NCBI GenBank assembly: GCA_033032865.1
Contig: JAWHQI010000276.1
Coordinates: forward strand, 372,001-436,000
DNA length: 64,000 nucleotides
Reading direction: 5' to 3'
Source of the DNA: Dactylorhiza incarnata
Lineage: Eukaryota; Streptophyta; Magnoliopsida; Asparagales; Orchidaceae
In this document: positions 34,052 to 46,336 of the stretch, piece by piece
Layout of the letters: each line of letters begins with the position of its first letter
How positions within the stretch are numbered: the first letter of the stretch is position 1
The notes under the pieces: model-generated
Database searches by the model: none
Seen by the model: the letters and a program-made list of their open reading frames with translations, nothing else
Told to the model about the DNA's origin: nothing
Position numbers and translations under genes: made by a program

Positions 34052-35074
34052 GGCTTCATTTGGTTAGGCTTATTGGAGCGTTTCGTTTGGACAAAACGCT
34101 GCCGCTGCATTATATTCCATTTTGATACCCGCCTATTATTGGAAACGCCGGCGTTTCATCGCTATGGTAAATACGCGCGAGTCGAAACCCTGCTATGCCC
34201 CTCCAGTTCGCCGCGTTTAGGAAGGATTCCAGTGTTTTCATCTCGCCGAGATCTGCCAAGCCGGGGCGCTGCCGAAGCATTATGTCTTGTGGAGGGGAAA
34301 CTCCGGGATGAAGGACGGAATCACCGATGCTTCTGTGCGGCGCAACCTCGTCGGCGGGTACTACGACGCCGGAGACGACATTAAATTCAACTTTCCGGCC
34401 TCCTTCTCCATGACCATGCTCAGCTGGAGCGTCATCGAGTACAGCGCCAAGTACGAGGCTGCCGACGAGCTCGCTCACATTCGCGAGATCAGCCTCCACC
34501 GGAGGTGGAGGAGTTGAGACTGGCTCCGCCGCCTCCGCCTCCTCCAAGCTCGAGCAGAGGCAGCGGCCGGAGGCGGCATGGTGGAGGAGGCAGCGGGCGG
34601 AGGCGGCATGGCGGAGGCTGCGGAGGCGAGATGGGGGAGGCGACGACAGAGTGGCGGGGGGGGGAGGGGATGACGGAGCAAGCGGCGAAGGTGGCGGAAA
34701 AGGAGATGAATAGTTTAATTTATATATACTATAGTATATAGTATAAACAGTTAAATTAAATTATATATATATAAATATATATTATTTTCAACTATTTATT
34801 AATATATATATATATATATAATTATATATATAAATATATAATTATCTATATATATATATATTAAAAATAATAATAAAAAATATTTTATAATAAAAATTAT
34901 TTATAAAACGCCACCGCTGTTTTGCCAAATGGTTCTCTGTTCTGAACAGCTCTGCAAACACAGACTACCCAAACAGATTTCCGTTTCCAGCATCCAGTTT
35001 CCACCAGCTCCATTTACAAACCTCCCATTACAACAGCTCCTTTTACAACCGCAACCGCTAAACCAAATGAAGCC
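34052..35074. mobile_element. PIF/Harbinger-like element with captured host sequence (Pack-type)
   Basis: 1,023-bp insertion present in the A 5' LTR and absent from the 3' LTR. Ends are inverted: GGCTTCATTTGGTT at the left and AACCAAATGAAGCC at the right. It is flanked by TAA at 34049-34051 and 35075-35077; the empty site near 54618 reads GATTAAATTG with one TAA. A 3-bp TWA duplication plus a GG(N)..TTTGGTT terminus fits PIF/Harbinger (Tourist-like). No transposase is present. Inside are a GH9 gene fragment, a GC-rich GGAGGCGGC block (34500-34700), a TA-rich palindromic stretch (34725-34905) and subterminal AAAACGC repeats. Confidence 0.88.
34221..34490 (+). pseudogene. Captured GH9 endoglucanase (cellulase) fragment
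   Basis: Translating from 34221 gives about 90 codons without a stop that match the amino-terminal catalytic region of plant GH9 endo-1,4-beta-glucanases. Visible blocks are a weak FxxA...AGALPK start, then [27 protein letters not shown], a [20 protein letters not shown] block and DELAHIREI. The DAGD motif, which supplies the catalytic base in GH9, is intact. A TAG at 34218 precedes it; after REI (34490) homology stops abruptly, where the family would continue toward the next catalytic-domain segment, so this looks like a single exon or part of one. The full enzyme is about 500 residues or more, so this piece cannot be active. It lies inside the Harbinger-like ends, hence transduplicated host DNA. 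Confidence 0.88.
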
Positions 35075-36835
35075 TAAATTGAAGACCAGTAGGTGGCAAT
35101 GGAAGGTAGTTGGTGTACCTAGCCTATTTGAAGTGATTGAAGGTCAACAAAAAGGAGTTTAGGTGATAAGAGTGTGCTTGGTGAGTTAAGGGTAAAGTTC
35201 CGCTCGGGATTGACGAAAGATCATCTTTCCCGTGGGGAGTCAAAAAACACTTAGGGGGTTAATCCAAGTGTAATGGTAAAAGGGATATTCTTATGGGTAG
35301 GTACCAACAATATTAAGTGTCTTCTGAAAGGGAGCTCTAGGGTGTCATCCCATCATAGCTCTTAGTACCGATGTGAGCCCCTCACATGGTAGACCTCAGG
35401 AAGTTCAAGATTAACCATAAATTGTAGGATAAGATGTTGTTCAAGATTAACTTAATAATGCACACACCCACACCTCTTGGTTACGAGAGGTTAGTTGGTT
35501 TGTTTTACGAGCGGTAGGCTCGGTGGTTGTAGTAGTAGAATAGTTAGTCCGGTGAGCTTGTGACTCAGTAATGCTTGTTGGTATAGATGTGTTGGTCCGG
35601 CGAGCCGGTGGCTCGGAAGGTTATGGTGACGGGCGGGTTAGCCCGGGGAGCTTATGGCTCGAAGATAGATGGTAAACTTTGTAGCATGTGCATAAAGGTG
35701 GTGGGTCTTCGGTATTGGACGGTCGTTCACACCGACGTCAATATGTTGACTCGGCAAGTGTGGGATTTGCACTTATCCATGAAATTCTGGTGGTCCAACC
35801 AGTAAGAGTACGCAGATGCTCCACAGTTTTGCGTTGAGGCGTGTGATAGGTCTAGGTTAGGTAGTGTGAATACTAACCCAGAAGTGGGCGAGGCCCAACC
35901 CAGCGCTTTTGTTTGCCACTATGGGAGTATCCTAGGAGTCTTGCTAGCTCCAAAAAGGGGGAACTAAAGGTCTCTGCACATAGTGTCGAAGTGTGTGAGT
36001 TGCACTTATATGGACATAGCATAAACTCCATAACTCTACCTGTCATGGCATAAGCATTGCATTTCAACCCCTACCGCTATCGTATAAATTGGTTATGGGA
36101 CTTTTTATATGATAGGACCTGCTAAACGACCCCTTGGTCTATAGGTTTGTATGGGCATTCCTATAAAGCAATGAATACATTCTATTATGTACCTATCTTT
36201 ACTTACTGTTCTTTACTTTCTCTTTACAACGCTCTATTACTGCTTAAATTGTCTATATACACATGTGTAGTTGTAGACATTTCCTGTAGACAGATCCGAC
36301 ATCATCTGCTTTATTTTATACCCCTTGTTGTCCTCCGCTTCATCATCCCACATGGTGCCTAGGAGCCATTTGGGAAGGGGTGGGGAACATAAGGCTTAGT
36401 CTTTTTGACTAACGGTCGGTGGACCATACCATTTTAGGGGATCGGGGAGATGCAGCAGCACTAGAGGATAACGCAGATGGAGGCGTGCCAGTCTAGTACA
36501 GGAGCACCTGTTTCAGGATCAGTGAGTGATTAGTAGTTTGCTTCCGCGAGTGACCTTGTAGTGAGCCTATGATGTACAGGGCATGAGCCCTTTATTATTG
36601 TAACCTTTGTTATCTTTTATTCATTTATATCGTGTGGACATTTATATATATAGCATGTGATTTGTGGACTTGAACTTCTATTTGTTCATTTATACTTTTC
36701 TTCTTCTGTGATCTATATGGCCGGCAGGATCGGCGCTTTGTAGTGGAGACCTTCCTGTGTGTTGGTGCACCGCAAAGCGGCGGTTCAGGGTATAAGACCC
36801 AGTTTTGTAGCAGAAAAATATGGGGTCTTATAAAC

Positions 36836-36847
36836 TGGTATTAGAGC
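36836..36847 (+). other. Primer-binding site (initiator Met tRNA), A
   Basis: TGGTATTAGAGC, one mismatch from the consensus, three to four bases after the LTR end. Confidence 0.85.
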
Positions 36848-38339
36848 AAACCTCGATCCGAAGAAAAGAAGTCCAAAAACCCTGGACCACCCCACACGAG
36901 TATAGTTTGAGGACAAACTAAGCAACAGAAGCAATGGTGTGCCCATATAGGGAAATCACATGAAAAAGTCCACTTTAACTGAATCTTTATAGCCAAATCT
37001 CCTTACGAGTGACAAGTTTCTTTTGTATCCTGCGGTGAACACTGCCCCCAGTAGGGAATACCTCCGGCTGCAAAGATCTGTTTAAATAGTCCTTTAGTCA
37101 ATGAGTTGGAATCAACCCTACTAGTACACATGACTTACCATGATAATTTATACCATGCTCTAGTCTGAAATAGACTGTAGGTATAATTTTTGTGAAGGTA
37201 CGAGGAGACACCAAAGAGATTAAATGAGGAGCATAACATGAGAATGGCCACCTAAGCCACAACTCTGATGTCCCTACATCATCTATCAAAGGATTATCCA
37301 AACTGATAGGACCGCCTTAGGGTGATTGACATATAAGTAGAATGGTAGGAGACTTGTAGACTCAACCTTCATACCGGTGATATGATTACATTGAGACAAT
37401 CACCATAACAAGCACCGAGGGTCAGATAAGAAATTCAAGTGCAGAAGAGACCAATTTGGGATTGGGTCACATGTTGACCCTGATAAGGTTGTCGTAGAAG
37501 GTAACATGAAGAGTCTAAAGTAAGGAGTGTACCAACAAGTCCTAATAAGGAACCCCAAGTCTAAGGTTGTGTGCCCTAAGGATTGTTTGCATACTTGGGA
37601 TGAATATAACATGGTGATATCTAAGATACTTAGACCAAAATGGATAGTGGCTTATCTTTTGTTTATTGGGGCTTACCTTTTGTCTATTGGGCAAATTAGT
37701 TACTGATTTGGGTTTCCCTTAGATTTAATTTAGAAAGTGTTGCGTCGTGAACATAATGATTTTGAGGTCAATCTTATTCAATATTACCTGAGCGAAGATG
37801 AGATGCTGTGAAAGAACATTTGGAATGGTGACTTGTACTATTACCAGGACAATAGATAGACATCGTTGATCAAACAACGACTTAACCTTAGTTGAATCAT
37901 TGGAAATGTAAAGTCGCCAGGATTAATCACTTAGGGATGCTAATGTCCTATTCTAGAAGTTAAGGACGGAAATTAGTTCTTACAAGTTATAGTTATATCC
38001 GAAAATTCTTATGGTTTGGGGCATTCAGAAGTGATCAATTTATGATTTGTTAAAAATCACACTCTATTATGGTAGAAAATTTTAACTACAATAATAGCCC
38101 TTATACCTTGGGAGCTATGATGATGAATAACCAGAGATCTTAGACGATGACTTATTGGATTTAGAATCTAGTGTTTGAGTTCACTATGATAAGAACGATC
38201 TAAGTTTATCTTACTTTGGACCATCCGAAAGTGATCAAGACTAGCATATATGGAAGTGATAGGAATTTTGCGAAATGAACGTAATGATATTTCCTTGATG
38301 AAATTGACTTGTGAAAACTTAGGGTTTCAAAAGATTTTA
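36848..38339 (+). other. Noncoding leader of A, first part
   Basis: AT-rich leader, homologous to A' (12525 downward), with no supported open frame. The block at 36922-36966 (GCAACAGAAGCAATGGTG, CCCATATAGGG, AAATCACATG) matches A' and B. B is inserted after 38339; TTTTA at 38335-38339 is its left target copy. Confidence 0.75.
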
Positions 38340-41300
38340 TGTAACATCCCATTTCATGCTAGACCCCTCGGAGACGTGTTGACTCACCTTGGGTCGGTTT
38401 TGGTCTTTCCAGTGCGTGCTCGGATTTGGATTAATTGGGGGAACATAATGACAATATTGCTGTAGGAAATATTATAATGACAGGAAAATATGACAGGAAA
38501 ATATAATAAAATAAGAACTTATAAATTTGAACTTAAGAACTAATTTGATATTGCCGTTCGACGAATTTCTTAGAATTCGTCGATCTCAGAATGTTGCCTC
38601 CGTTCGACGAAATTCTCAGATTTCGTCGATCTCAGAAAGTTGGAGCAGCGCTCGACAGATTAATATTAGGTAACGCTCGACAAATTAAATTAGGCAGCGC
38701 TCGACGAATTAATATTAGGCATCGCTCGACAAATTAAATTAGGCAGCGCTCGACGAATTAATATTAGGCAACGCTCGACGAATTAATATTAGGCCGCGCT
38801 CAACAAATTAATAGTAGGCAGCGCTCGACGAATTAATATTAGGCAGCGCTCGACAAATTAAACTAGGTAGCGCTCGACGAAAATCCCAGCGCTCGACAAA
38901 TATATTATTCCAGCCGATCGACGATCGACGAAAATTGAAGCGTTCGACGAATTTACTGTTCCCGTTCGACGAATCTGGGCATTTTTCTTCCCGTCGCCCG
39001 ATAAAGCCTGAATGCTTATATTTTAAGCTAGAAGTGGAATTAAAGTCAATAAATGGCTGACACAAGTCTTGGAACTTGGGGATTTCATTAAATGTTCATT
39101 AATGTACTCTCTCTTCTCTCTTAACCAAAAGAGCTGCTGGCCTGATTACCCGATAGGTCTTCTTCTTCTTATCTTCATCTTCTTCTTCCTCTCCTCCTTC
39201 TTCTTCCTCTTACTTCAGGGAAATTAGTTGGGGGAAATCTTTGAAGGAGCAAAGCTAGGAGGGAGATTTGGAGCTTGGCCGACCACCACCTGGCTACCAT
39301 GAAGATGAGCTCCATCCATGGCCGTAAAATAAGGTGATTTCCGCCCCCTCTCCCTTGGTGCTAGCGTCCTAGATCACAATAGGAGAGATGAAGGCTCAAG
39401 AGAGCTTCTTGTGTGAGCTTTAATGGAATTTCCTTAGGAAGACCAAGCCGGAACCTCAAATTTAGGGCATCGTTCGCCGCGAGGTTTTACGAATCATTTC
39501 TTCTCTTCAAGAAGAAGAGATGGGATTTGATTTGGTGCAAACCCATGGTCGTTGAGGGAGAGTGAGGGGAATGTCATTTAGGGTTTTAACCTACCCTGTT
39601 TGGGAAAGATGATGAATAGCCCTCTGTTTATTAGGGTTGTTAATTATATATTTGTGCGATAAATGTGATGACAGCCCCCCCCCCCCCCCCCCCCCCCTTG
39701 CTAAAGAAGTTTTCAATTTATAATTTTCACTTGGCTGTTAAGGAAAACTGTGCGCAGCTGGGTTCAAGCCAATTTTTAGGCTTGATCCCACTGGATTTAG
39801 ACTTCGGGCTCAACATGGAAGTTGTAGCCCTCGGAAAGAGCTTTCAAACGATATGTTATACGTTTTCTGAAGTGACCTATAGCTCCCTAAAGGTCCAGTC
39901 AAGTGGACTGTCCAGAAAGCTGGAATGGGTTTAGTGCATGATGTTTTTGCTGTCCAGATTTATGCAGTTGACTTCATAACAGATTTTTGGTAGGACCCAC
40001 ATAGATCTGGGTTTAGGAATCAACAGGAATGTTGAAGCCCTTGATGTTAGCTTTCCAAATTGGGGTGATTCATAAAGTTTGGACATCTGTAGCTCCCAGA
40101 AATCCAGTTTTCGTAAACTGTGTCATAACACTTCCGATCTCAGTATTTTGTGGATTTCTCTTATTGTATTGGTTGGATGCTCATGAAAATTGGTGGAGAC
40201 ATAGGTGATAACAATATGTACATCCCTGTTGAAATTCATAATATATGATTAAGTAGTATTAAAGTTATTGTCGTGTTATTTCATAACTTGAATGGGATAT
40301 AAATGCTGAATGTGAAGCCTGTTTGGGCCGGAATTTTATATGAATCATATATATGCTAGCATTGGCTCGTGATAATGATTTTAGATTTATTTCTGTTAAG
40401 ATGACTCCTTGAATGAACCTTCAATTGTAGATTTATGTGGAATCGTAAAAAGGACATGTATGAATTAATATTAATATCGCTTGATAATCTATTGGATGGT
40501 GTAGATTGGTGATAACCTCTCCATAAGGTTTATAGCTTTAATCGTGTTGAACACGTTGTGATTTGTACATAAGACGATTGAATATTGGTGATATGTTCGG
40601 GCTTACATATTTAGTAAAATAGGAATATGACGTCGTACGCACAAGTAGTCCTACAGGATCTTGTAGAGTAATTTCCAAGATATACACTCGCTACTGCATA
40701 GAGTCATGATTGCTCGGTATGGCTAGCATTGATGGATCCATGTGGATTATAAGATATAGTTATATCTTATGGTGAAATGTTAAGGACCCGGTGGTTGGGG
40801 GTCTTGGATGCTAATTAGCATCGGTTGAGTTGGTATGATGTGAAAGATAAGAAGGCTCCATTCGTGAGTCCTTGGGTGCTTGATAGCACGGTTTATGCAT
40901 GGGAATTACATGAAGGTGCATGGTTCACACATGGTGGTGTAGTGATCCTGGTTGGAGGATTACTTGTGGCGGGTTTACGGGCTTGCTTGTCGTGATACCG
41001 ACAGAAGCCGGCAGTTAGACTCTAGACCGGTTGGGTTGGACTCTTGGTGCTCACCTACCCAAGTCCCCTTCTGTGTCCTTGGAGGCTCCGCTGTGTGTTC
41101 TTAGCGTCGAGCAGTACGCAGGGGCTCCGCTGTTTGTTCTTAGGGTTGAGGCGTACATAGGCCTAGGTCTGGTAGTGTTCATACCCACCTAGTTGTGGAG
41201 GAGCCCGTTCCACAGTCTCCGTCTGGCCACGAGGCGAGGTGCCTGAGTGGTTAGCTACCCTCGAAAAGTGGGAACTACAGGTCTATGTCGACATAGAAAA

Positions 41301-42225
41301 ATGCATGGGTGAGTTCACCATATCATAATCATTGCATTACATTCATCCTTCATAATCATAGCATTGCACCGCATCGGGTCCATCATAGAAATTAGTATGG
41401 GCTCTTTTATATGATGGGTCCCAAATTGGAAACCTTAACTTATAAGTTTGTATGGGCATTCATATAAGTTAAGGTACGATATGAACTGCTTACTTCTGTA
41501 CTTGTTCACTACTTGCTTACATTCTGTCATTGCCTTATACTTGTTAGTTGTGCTTATTATACCTGTTACTAGTACTTGCATTTATAACCATTACTACTTA
41601 TATAATTATGAACAGCGTAGTTAGTGTCATTGCAAGTACTTGGGTACTTTTACAACCGACATATATGAACAACCATTCCTGTCTCCTGCTTGTATATATT
41701 ATTGCTTATATTGCAGCTTTTCTTCCTTTCCTTCCGCCCGGTGCCTTAGAGTCGCCGGGAGAGCGGATGTGAAGCCACTTAGTCTTTATGACTAACGGTT
41801 GCTACGTCCCTCTTTTTAGGAGTGCTCCTTAGAGCAGCAGTGCACGGTGCTGGAGGAGTATAGTCAGGTCAGGATGACAGGGCCGGAGACCATGATACCT
41901 TGGCTACCGTCAGTGACAGAGACGAGTGAGTGTTTTGAGATGTAGCCCTTGGGGCATTTAGCTTGATACTCTGATGATTTGTAGGGGCTTGTGTAGCCTT
42001 CTGTCTTTCTTGTACTTACTGTTTGGACTTTATTACTTTTTGTGAATCTATAGCTTTTAATGCTTTCTTTTGTTAATGGGTTGGCGCTGTTTAGTTGGTT
42101 TGGCCGGCAGGATAGGCGTCTTGTGGGGGTGGCTAGCTCGTGTGCTGGCGCTTCCGCAAGGCGGCTGTCCTGGGCATAAGACTCCCCTCGGCTGTGTCTT
42201 GTGTTCTGGGAGAGGGGGTCTTACA
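38340..42225 (+). repeat. B 5' LTR (3,886 bp)
   Basis: Starts TGTAACATCCC and ends GGGGGTCTTACA. Near its start are two hairpins, each of arms GACGAATT/AATTCGTC and GACGAAAT/ATTTCGTC around 6-base loops (38560-38640), then a minisatellite (38648-38925). A C23 run lies at 39675-39697 (C14 in the other LTR). No gene is supported; the frame at 41548-41772 recurs in the 3' LTR but has no domain. Confidence 0.92.
38648..38925. repeat. CGCTCGACGAATTAATATT minisatellite, B 5' LTR
   Basis: About nine units of 24-26 bp plus two degenerate ones. Two unit types, one with GACGAATTAATATT and one with GACAAATTAAATT, tend to alternate, giving a higher-order period near 49 bp. Confidence 0.92.
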
Positions 42226-42420
42226 AATGGTATCAGAGGGAGGTTTCGATCCTCGGACCTGTGGGTTATGGGCTATTTAGTTGGTTTGGGCGGCAGGATA
42301 GGCGTCTTGTGGGGGAGGCTAGCTCGTGTGCTGGCGCTTCCGCAAGACGGCTGTCCTGGGCATAATACTCCCCTCGGTCGTGTCTTGTGTTCCGGGAGGG
42401 GGGGTCTTACCAATGGTATC
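42090..42420 (+). repeat. Tandem duplication of LTR 3' end and primer site in B
   Basis: Sequence from TTTAGTTGGTTTGG (42090) through GGTCTTACAAATGGTATCAG is repeated 186 bp downstream (42276 to about 42422), with GGTCTTACCAATGGTATCAG. B therefore has a good primer site at 42228-42239 and a second, poorer one at 42414-42423 (TGGTATCAGC). Confidence 0.9.
42228..42239 (+). other. Primer-binding site (initiator Met tRNA), B
   Basis: TGGTATCAGAGG, two bases after the LTR end. Confidence 0.92.
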
Positions 42421-42423
42421 AGC

Positions 42424-45400
42424 TTGCAATGATCCTGAGATAAAGAAGTCCATTAAGCCACTAGGCCACCCCTGCTAGCTAAATCAGTTCTAGGATAAAC
42501 TGATGCAGCGGAAGCGGTGGTGCCCATGTGTGATTCACATTAAGTATGTCCGCTTTTTCCTATAGAAAGTGCCAACCTAAGACAAACTCGTACCCTTACA
42601 TACAAATGCTGGCTCACTCCGAGACAGTAATTGGTATTCCCATTCCAACCATTAGAGTTGGTTTGGCATAAGATTGATGCCAACCTAACTAGGATACCAT
42701 TTTTTGTCGACTTAGCAGGATATGTCATGACATACCCTAACCTTATACTGATCTAGGGGATGATTGGACCAAGCAATAAGTGACCTTGATTGACTAAGGG
42801 AAGAGTTTAACGTGAGTGTAGATGCTAGAGACTCACACCTTGAGATTTCTATCCCAGATATGGAGTAATATTATCACCTTACCCAAAATATTAGGGCAAT
42901 CTCAATGAGATTGGTGCCTGAAATCTATCATCAGCTTAGTAAGAGGCCACCAAGCATGTCTTTTATACTGTATGTGGATACCTCTCACTTCTATTTATGT
43001 AGAAGGTTTCATATGGAGAAGTTACGATAAGAATTCGGATCCAGAGAAGGCTCATTTTGGGACGAATGTGTTATATTGGTGGCGGAAGAAACTCAGTCAA
43101 AGAGATATGGGGGCTTATCTCTTCGTTTATTGGGATAGTTATGTACCGTCTTGGATCCCTTGAGGAGTTAGAATTTTTGTAAATTTTGACATTGGAAGTT
43201 TTGATCCTTGAGAGTTAATTCACCTTAAGCAAAGCAGACTGCTAAGGCCATGTTTGGGTTGATAGGAATTTTATTAGCGGAATAAGAGAGGAAAAGCATT
43301 TTTGAGGATGATCATTTTCTTTATATTGTTCTAAGATTATGTGGATAAGTAATGAGGAGAGTAGTAAATCTACACTTTGGGGATATGCAGCTATGTTGTA
43401 ATAACGTTATAGCTGGGAAGTTAATGAAATTTTGTGCATGCATTGCGGGTATGATGATACACTACCCCTGAGTTTGGAAATTCTTGGTGAACATTCCCTT
43501 AGTGTTATAATTACTTAACATTGGGAAATTAATAAGAGTTAGGCGGTGGAGTCAACAAGATTAATATGACTTGATTGATGTTCTAAAATTCTAAAAGGTT
43601 TGAGAAAATAAACATGCATGCCATGGATGATCGTTGGCAGGAATGGTAGGGCGCTTGTAATGGATTTGATTTAGTTTATCACATTGTGAAGTATGCCCTA
43701 CTTTTGGTAGTGTACATATCTCGTGTCGAAGGGAAATAATCCCGAGCTGTGCACCTTGGTTCATGTTAAGTTCAAACATATATAAATGTACCGGGTAATT
43801 GGATGTTATTTGCACATGCTCTCATTACAATGAGATGTAGCTTGGTCGTCGCCGTGAAATTTGAATTTTTACATCACGACTGATATATAAGTGCGTCGAT
43901 TTCGGGATCTATAGGGTAAGAACTCTAAGTCGAGGAAGATATGCTCCTAAGGTTGTGCTCATATGTGAGATGAATGTACCGTATGGGCGGTGGAAGAAAT
44001 TTAGTCCAAAAACGTACGGGGGCTTGTCCCTTCGTTTATTGGCCTATTTCCGTACCGACTTCGTTTTCCCGTAGATCCTGTTTGTTCAAATAGTACGTGA
44101 ACGATGATGATTGGATTCGTGATAACCTCTCAATACGGGTGAGAGCGTCAAGGGTGTTGATACACGCCGTGAATTGAACACGTGAATTGAATATTGAGGA
44201 TAAGTTTAATTTACTTATTTAAGAAGATATGAATATGTCTCTATACGTACAGGTAGGTGTGCGTGTAATTATATTGCCTCGACAAGGCATACCTCTAAAG
44301 GCCCTGTGCCGAAACCCAACCATTGGATAAGATTTATATTCACGATTTAGGAGCCCTTAAATGAAATGAATTAAAGCACGAGATAAAAGTAGCACCAATT
44401 TTTTGAATCCGGTGCAAATCTAAGTAGAACTGGGAGTAGACAAAAGTAACAATTAACTCGAGGTCATGTGTTATTAGAAGGGAATGATGTGATTATAACC
44501 CATGCGAGATGACATTGATAGAAGCAGTTGATAATGAAATAGATGATGATGGTTGTATGAGAAGATGAGATTGAGGCTTGCTTCTACATTTTTTTAATAC
44601 ATAAGAGAGACGATCTTGCAGGTACAATAACTGTTTGGGTATTTGAGGTTGGACCCAAGGATATGACATCGTGAATTTTATGGTTGATCACCCGTTTGAC
44701 TTTGAGGCCATCCTCGTTTAACGCAAAATTTTTGGATGCACAGAAGTGATGATATTGAAAGTGCTAAACGTTATTTGTATAACGATGCTTGGGGTTGGAG
44801 GAATCAATTCATTTTTGCAAATCTAAAGCACATGACTCCTTTGGTGGATGATTCTAAATTTTATCTGGAGGCACGAGTAGTAACCTCATGTGTATCGAGG
44901 TCACCGATCTTAAGGGGTTCAGATCAATGGTGCAATGAAAGTTGGCTTATTAAAGTAAGGAAACACTTCTCCTTTCCCCGCTTCCTCCTTCTCTCCCTTC
45001 CATTTGGGTTACATTTCAGGAAATTCCTTTTTCCTATTAGTGGCTGTTGGGCTTGTTGCTCCAGGAAATTTGTTATTTTGGAACTCCCTTGTTTGTTAGA
45101 AATTATTTTTCTCTCATTTTACAGCTGTTTATGCTAGCTGTTGGGGGTTAAACTTCAGAAATTTTGTTTATAACCCCTTACTCAGTCTCGGAAATCTCTT
45201 CCTTGATTTGTGTTAGCAGTTACTTGGTATTTCCTTGGTTTCATGACTAGCAACTATCTTGGCTTCCCTTGATTTATATGCTATAATTTCTGTCCAGAAT
45301 ATGTGCCCTGCTCTGCCCATTTTTCTTCCAGGATTATATATTCACATCCGCCCCATTTCCTTCCAGATTATAAGCTTCACATTGCCTACATGTTTTAGTA

Positions 45401-46336
45401 TTTGGAATTTATTTGGAAATTCAGGGCTAGTGGCTGCTTGGTTTCTCCTTCTAGGTTCGATAAATTTATTTTGCTGGCCTATTGCTGGGTGCTATGGATT
45501 AGGAGGGGAGATTGATACATTTATTTTTGACTCATGCTAACAGTTATTGATTTAGTGAGAGTTTGGTGAGCTTCCTTGGTTGTATATTAGCAACAATGTG
45601 AATCCCCCTTGTTTCTTCCGAAACTAAACTCTCGATTATGAAATATTGCATTCTCCTCCTTATATATTGGTTGTTTGGGTATGCTCTAGGAAAATCTATT
45701 CAGGAAATTTCATCCTCCTCAAAGTAGCTGTTTGGGTTATGCTCCAGGAAATTTATTCATGGCAATCTCCTTATAGTGGATGTTTGGAAATTTTGTTTAT
45801 TAGCAATTTATTATTGGTTATTTGGGTTAAGCTCCAGGAAATTTCATTTATTAGCTCCAGGAAATTTCTTTCATTAAAATCTCATCATGTTGGGTTATGG
45901 GGGCTGCTATATATATATATATATATACATATATATATGTTTCTCCTTTTCTTGTTTTGGTGCTGCTATCATACATGAGTTCCTATTCTTATCTTTATTC
46001 CTATTCACTGCCATATATGTTGTTAAGCTTATGTACATGGGAAATGGAACACATTAGAAATTTGGATAACTTCATTCCTGTTATACCAGATCCCATGCTG
46101 CTTTATTTATGATCCTAGACCTATCGGAATTGTAATTGTGGCTGCTTCATATGGTTCAGTGGAGGGGCTGCTGTTATAGTATTATTTTGGGGTGTGCTAG
46201 CAGTGTTCCTAGTTCCTATTATCATTTTAGTTTGGGTAATGTTGGCTGATTACATGTTGGATAATCATGTGGATCTAAAACCCCCTAACCTCAACTTAAA
46301 TTTCGGGGATGAAATTATTTCTTCGTTTATTGGATT
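42424..46336 (+). other. Noncoding internal region of B
   Basis: No recognisable protein on either strand. The proximal part shares the leader block with A and A' (42504-42540, GCAGCGGAAGCGGTGGTG then CCCATGTGTGATTCACAT). Two segments with GGGGGCTTAT/GTC.CTTCGTTTATTGG lie at about 43105-43132 and 44020-44042, and a related one directly before the 3' LTR. From about 44960 to 46040 the strand is strongly T-rich, with recurrent GCTCCAGGAAATTT and a TA microsatellite (45908-45938). Confidence 0.75.

Larger units (their letters stand above)
21747..36832 (+). repeat. A 5' LTR, split by D and a Harbinger-like element
   Basis: Starts TGTAACATCCCGC and ends GGGGTCTTATA. LTR sequence occupies 21747-22752, 32079-34051 and 35078-36832. 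It aligns with the 3' LTR (51640-56340) throughout; for example the junction around D reads GGTCTGGTTCTTCT then CTCTCTCCCTGTGG, as in the uninterrupted copy at 52640. GGTCAA/TTGACC dyads cluster at 21990-22110. I see no gene in the LTR parts; frames such as 35587-35805 are also present, mutated, in the other LTR and have no domain. Confidence 0.9.

Noticed and set aside
34110..34547. 145-codon minus-strand frame in the Harbinger-like element
   Set aside because: It is the antisense of the GH9 fragment, whose sense translation matches the family clearly.
38648..38925. CRISPR-like regular repeats
   Set aside because: Units are 24-26 bp head to tail with no unique spacers, inside paired LTRs of a plant retrotransposon.
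39675..39697. Poly-C tract as a telomere-like or regulatory feature
   Set aside because: Plain homopolymer of variable length between paired LTRs; treated as slippage.
45908..45938. TA microsatellite as a promoter TATA region
   Set aside because: Simple repeat in the noncoding interior of B, not near an LTR start or any gene.
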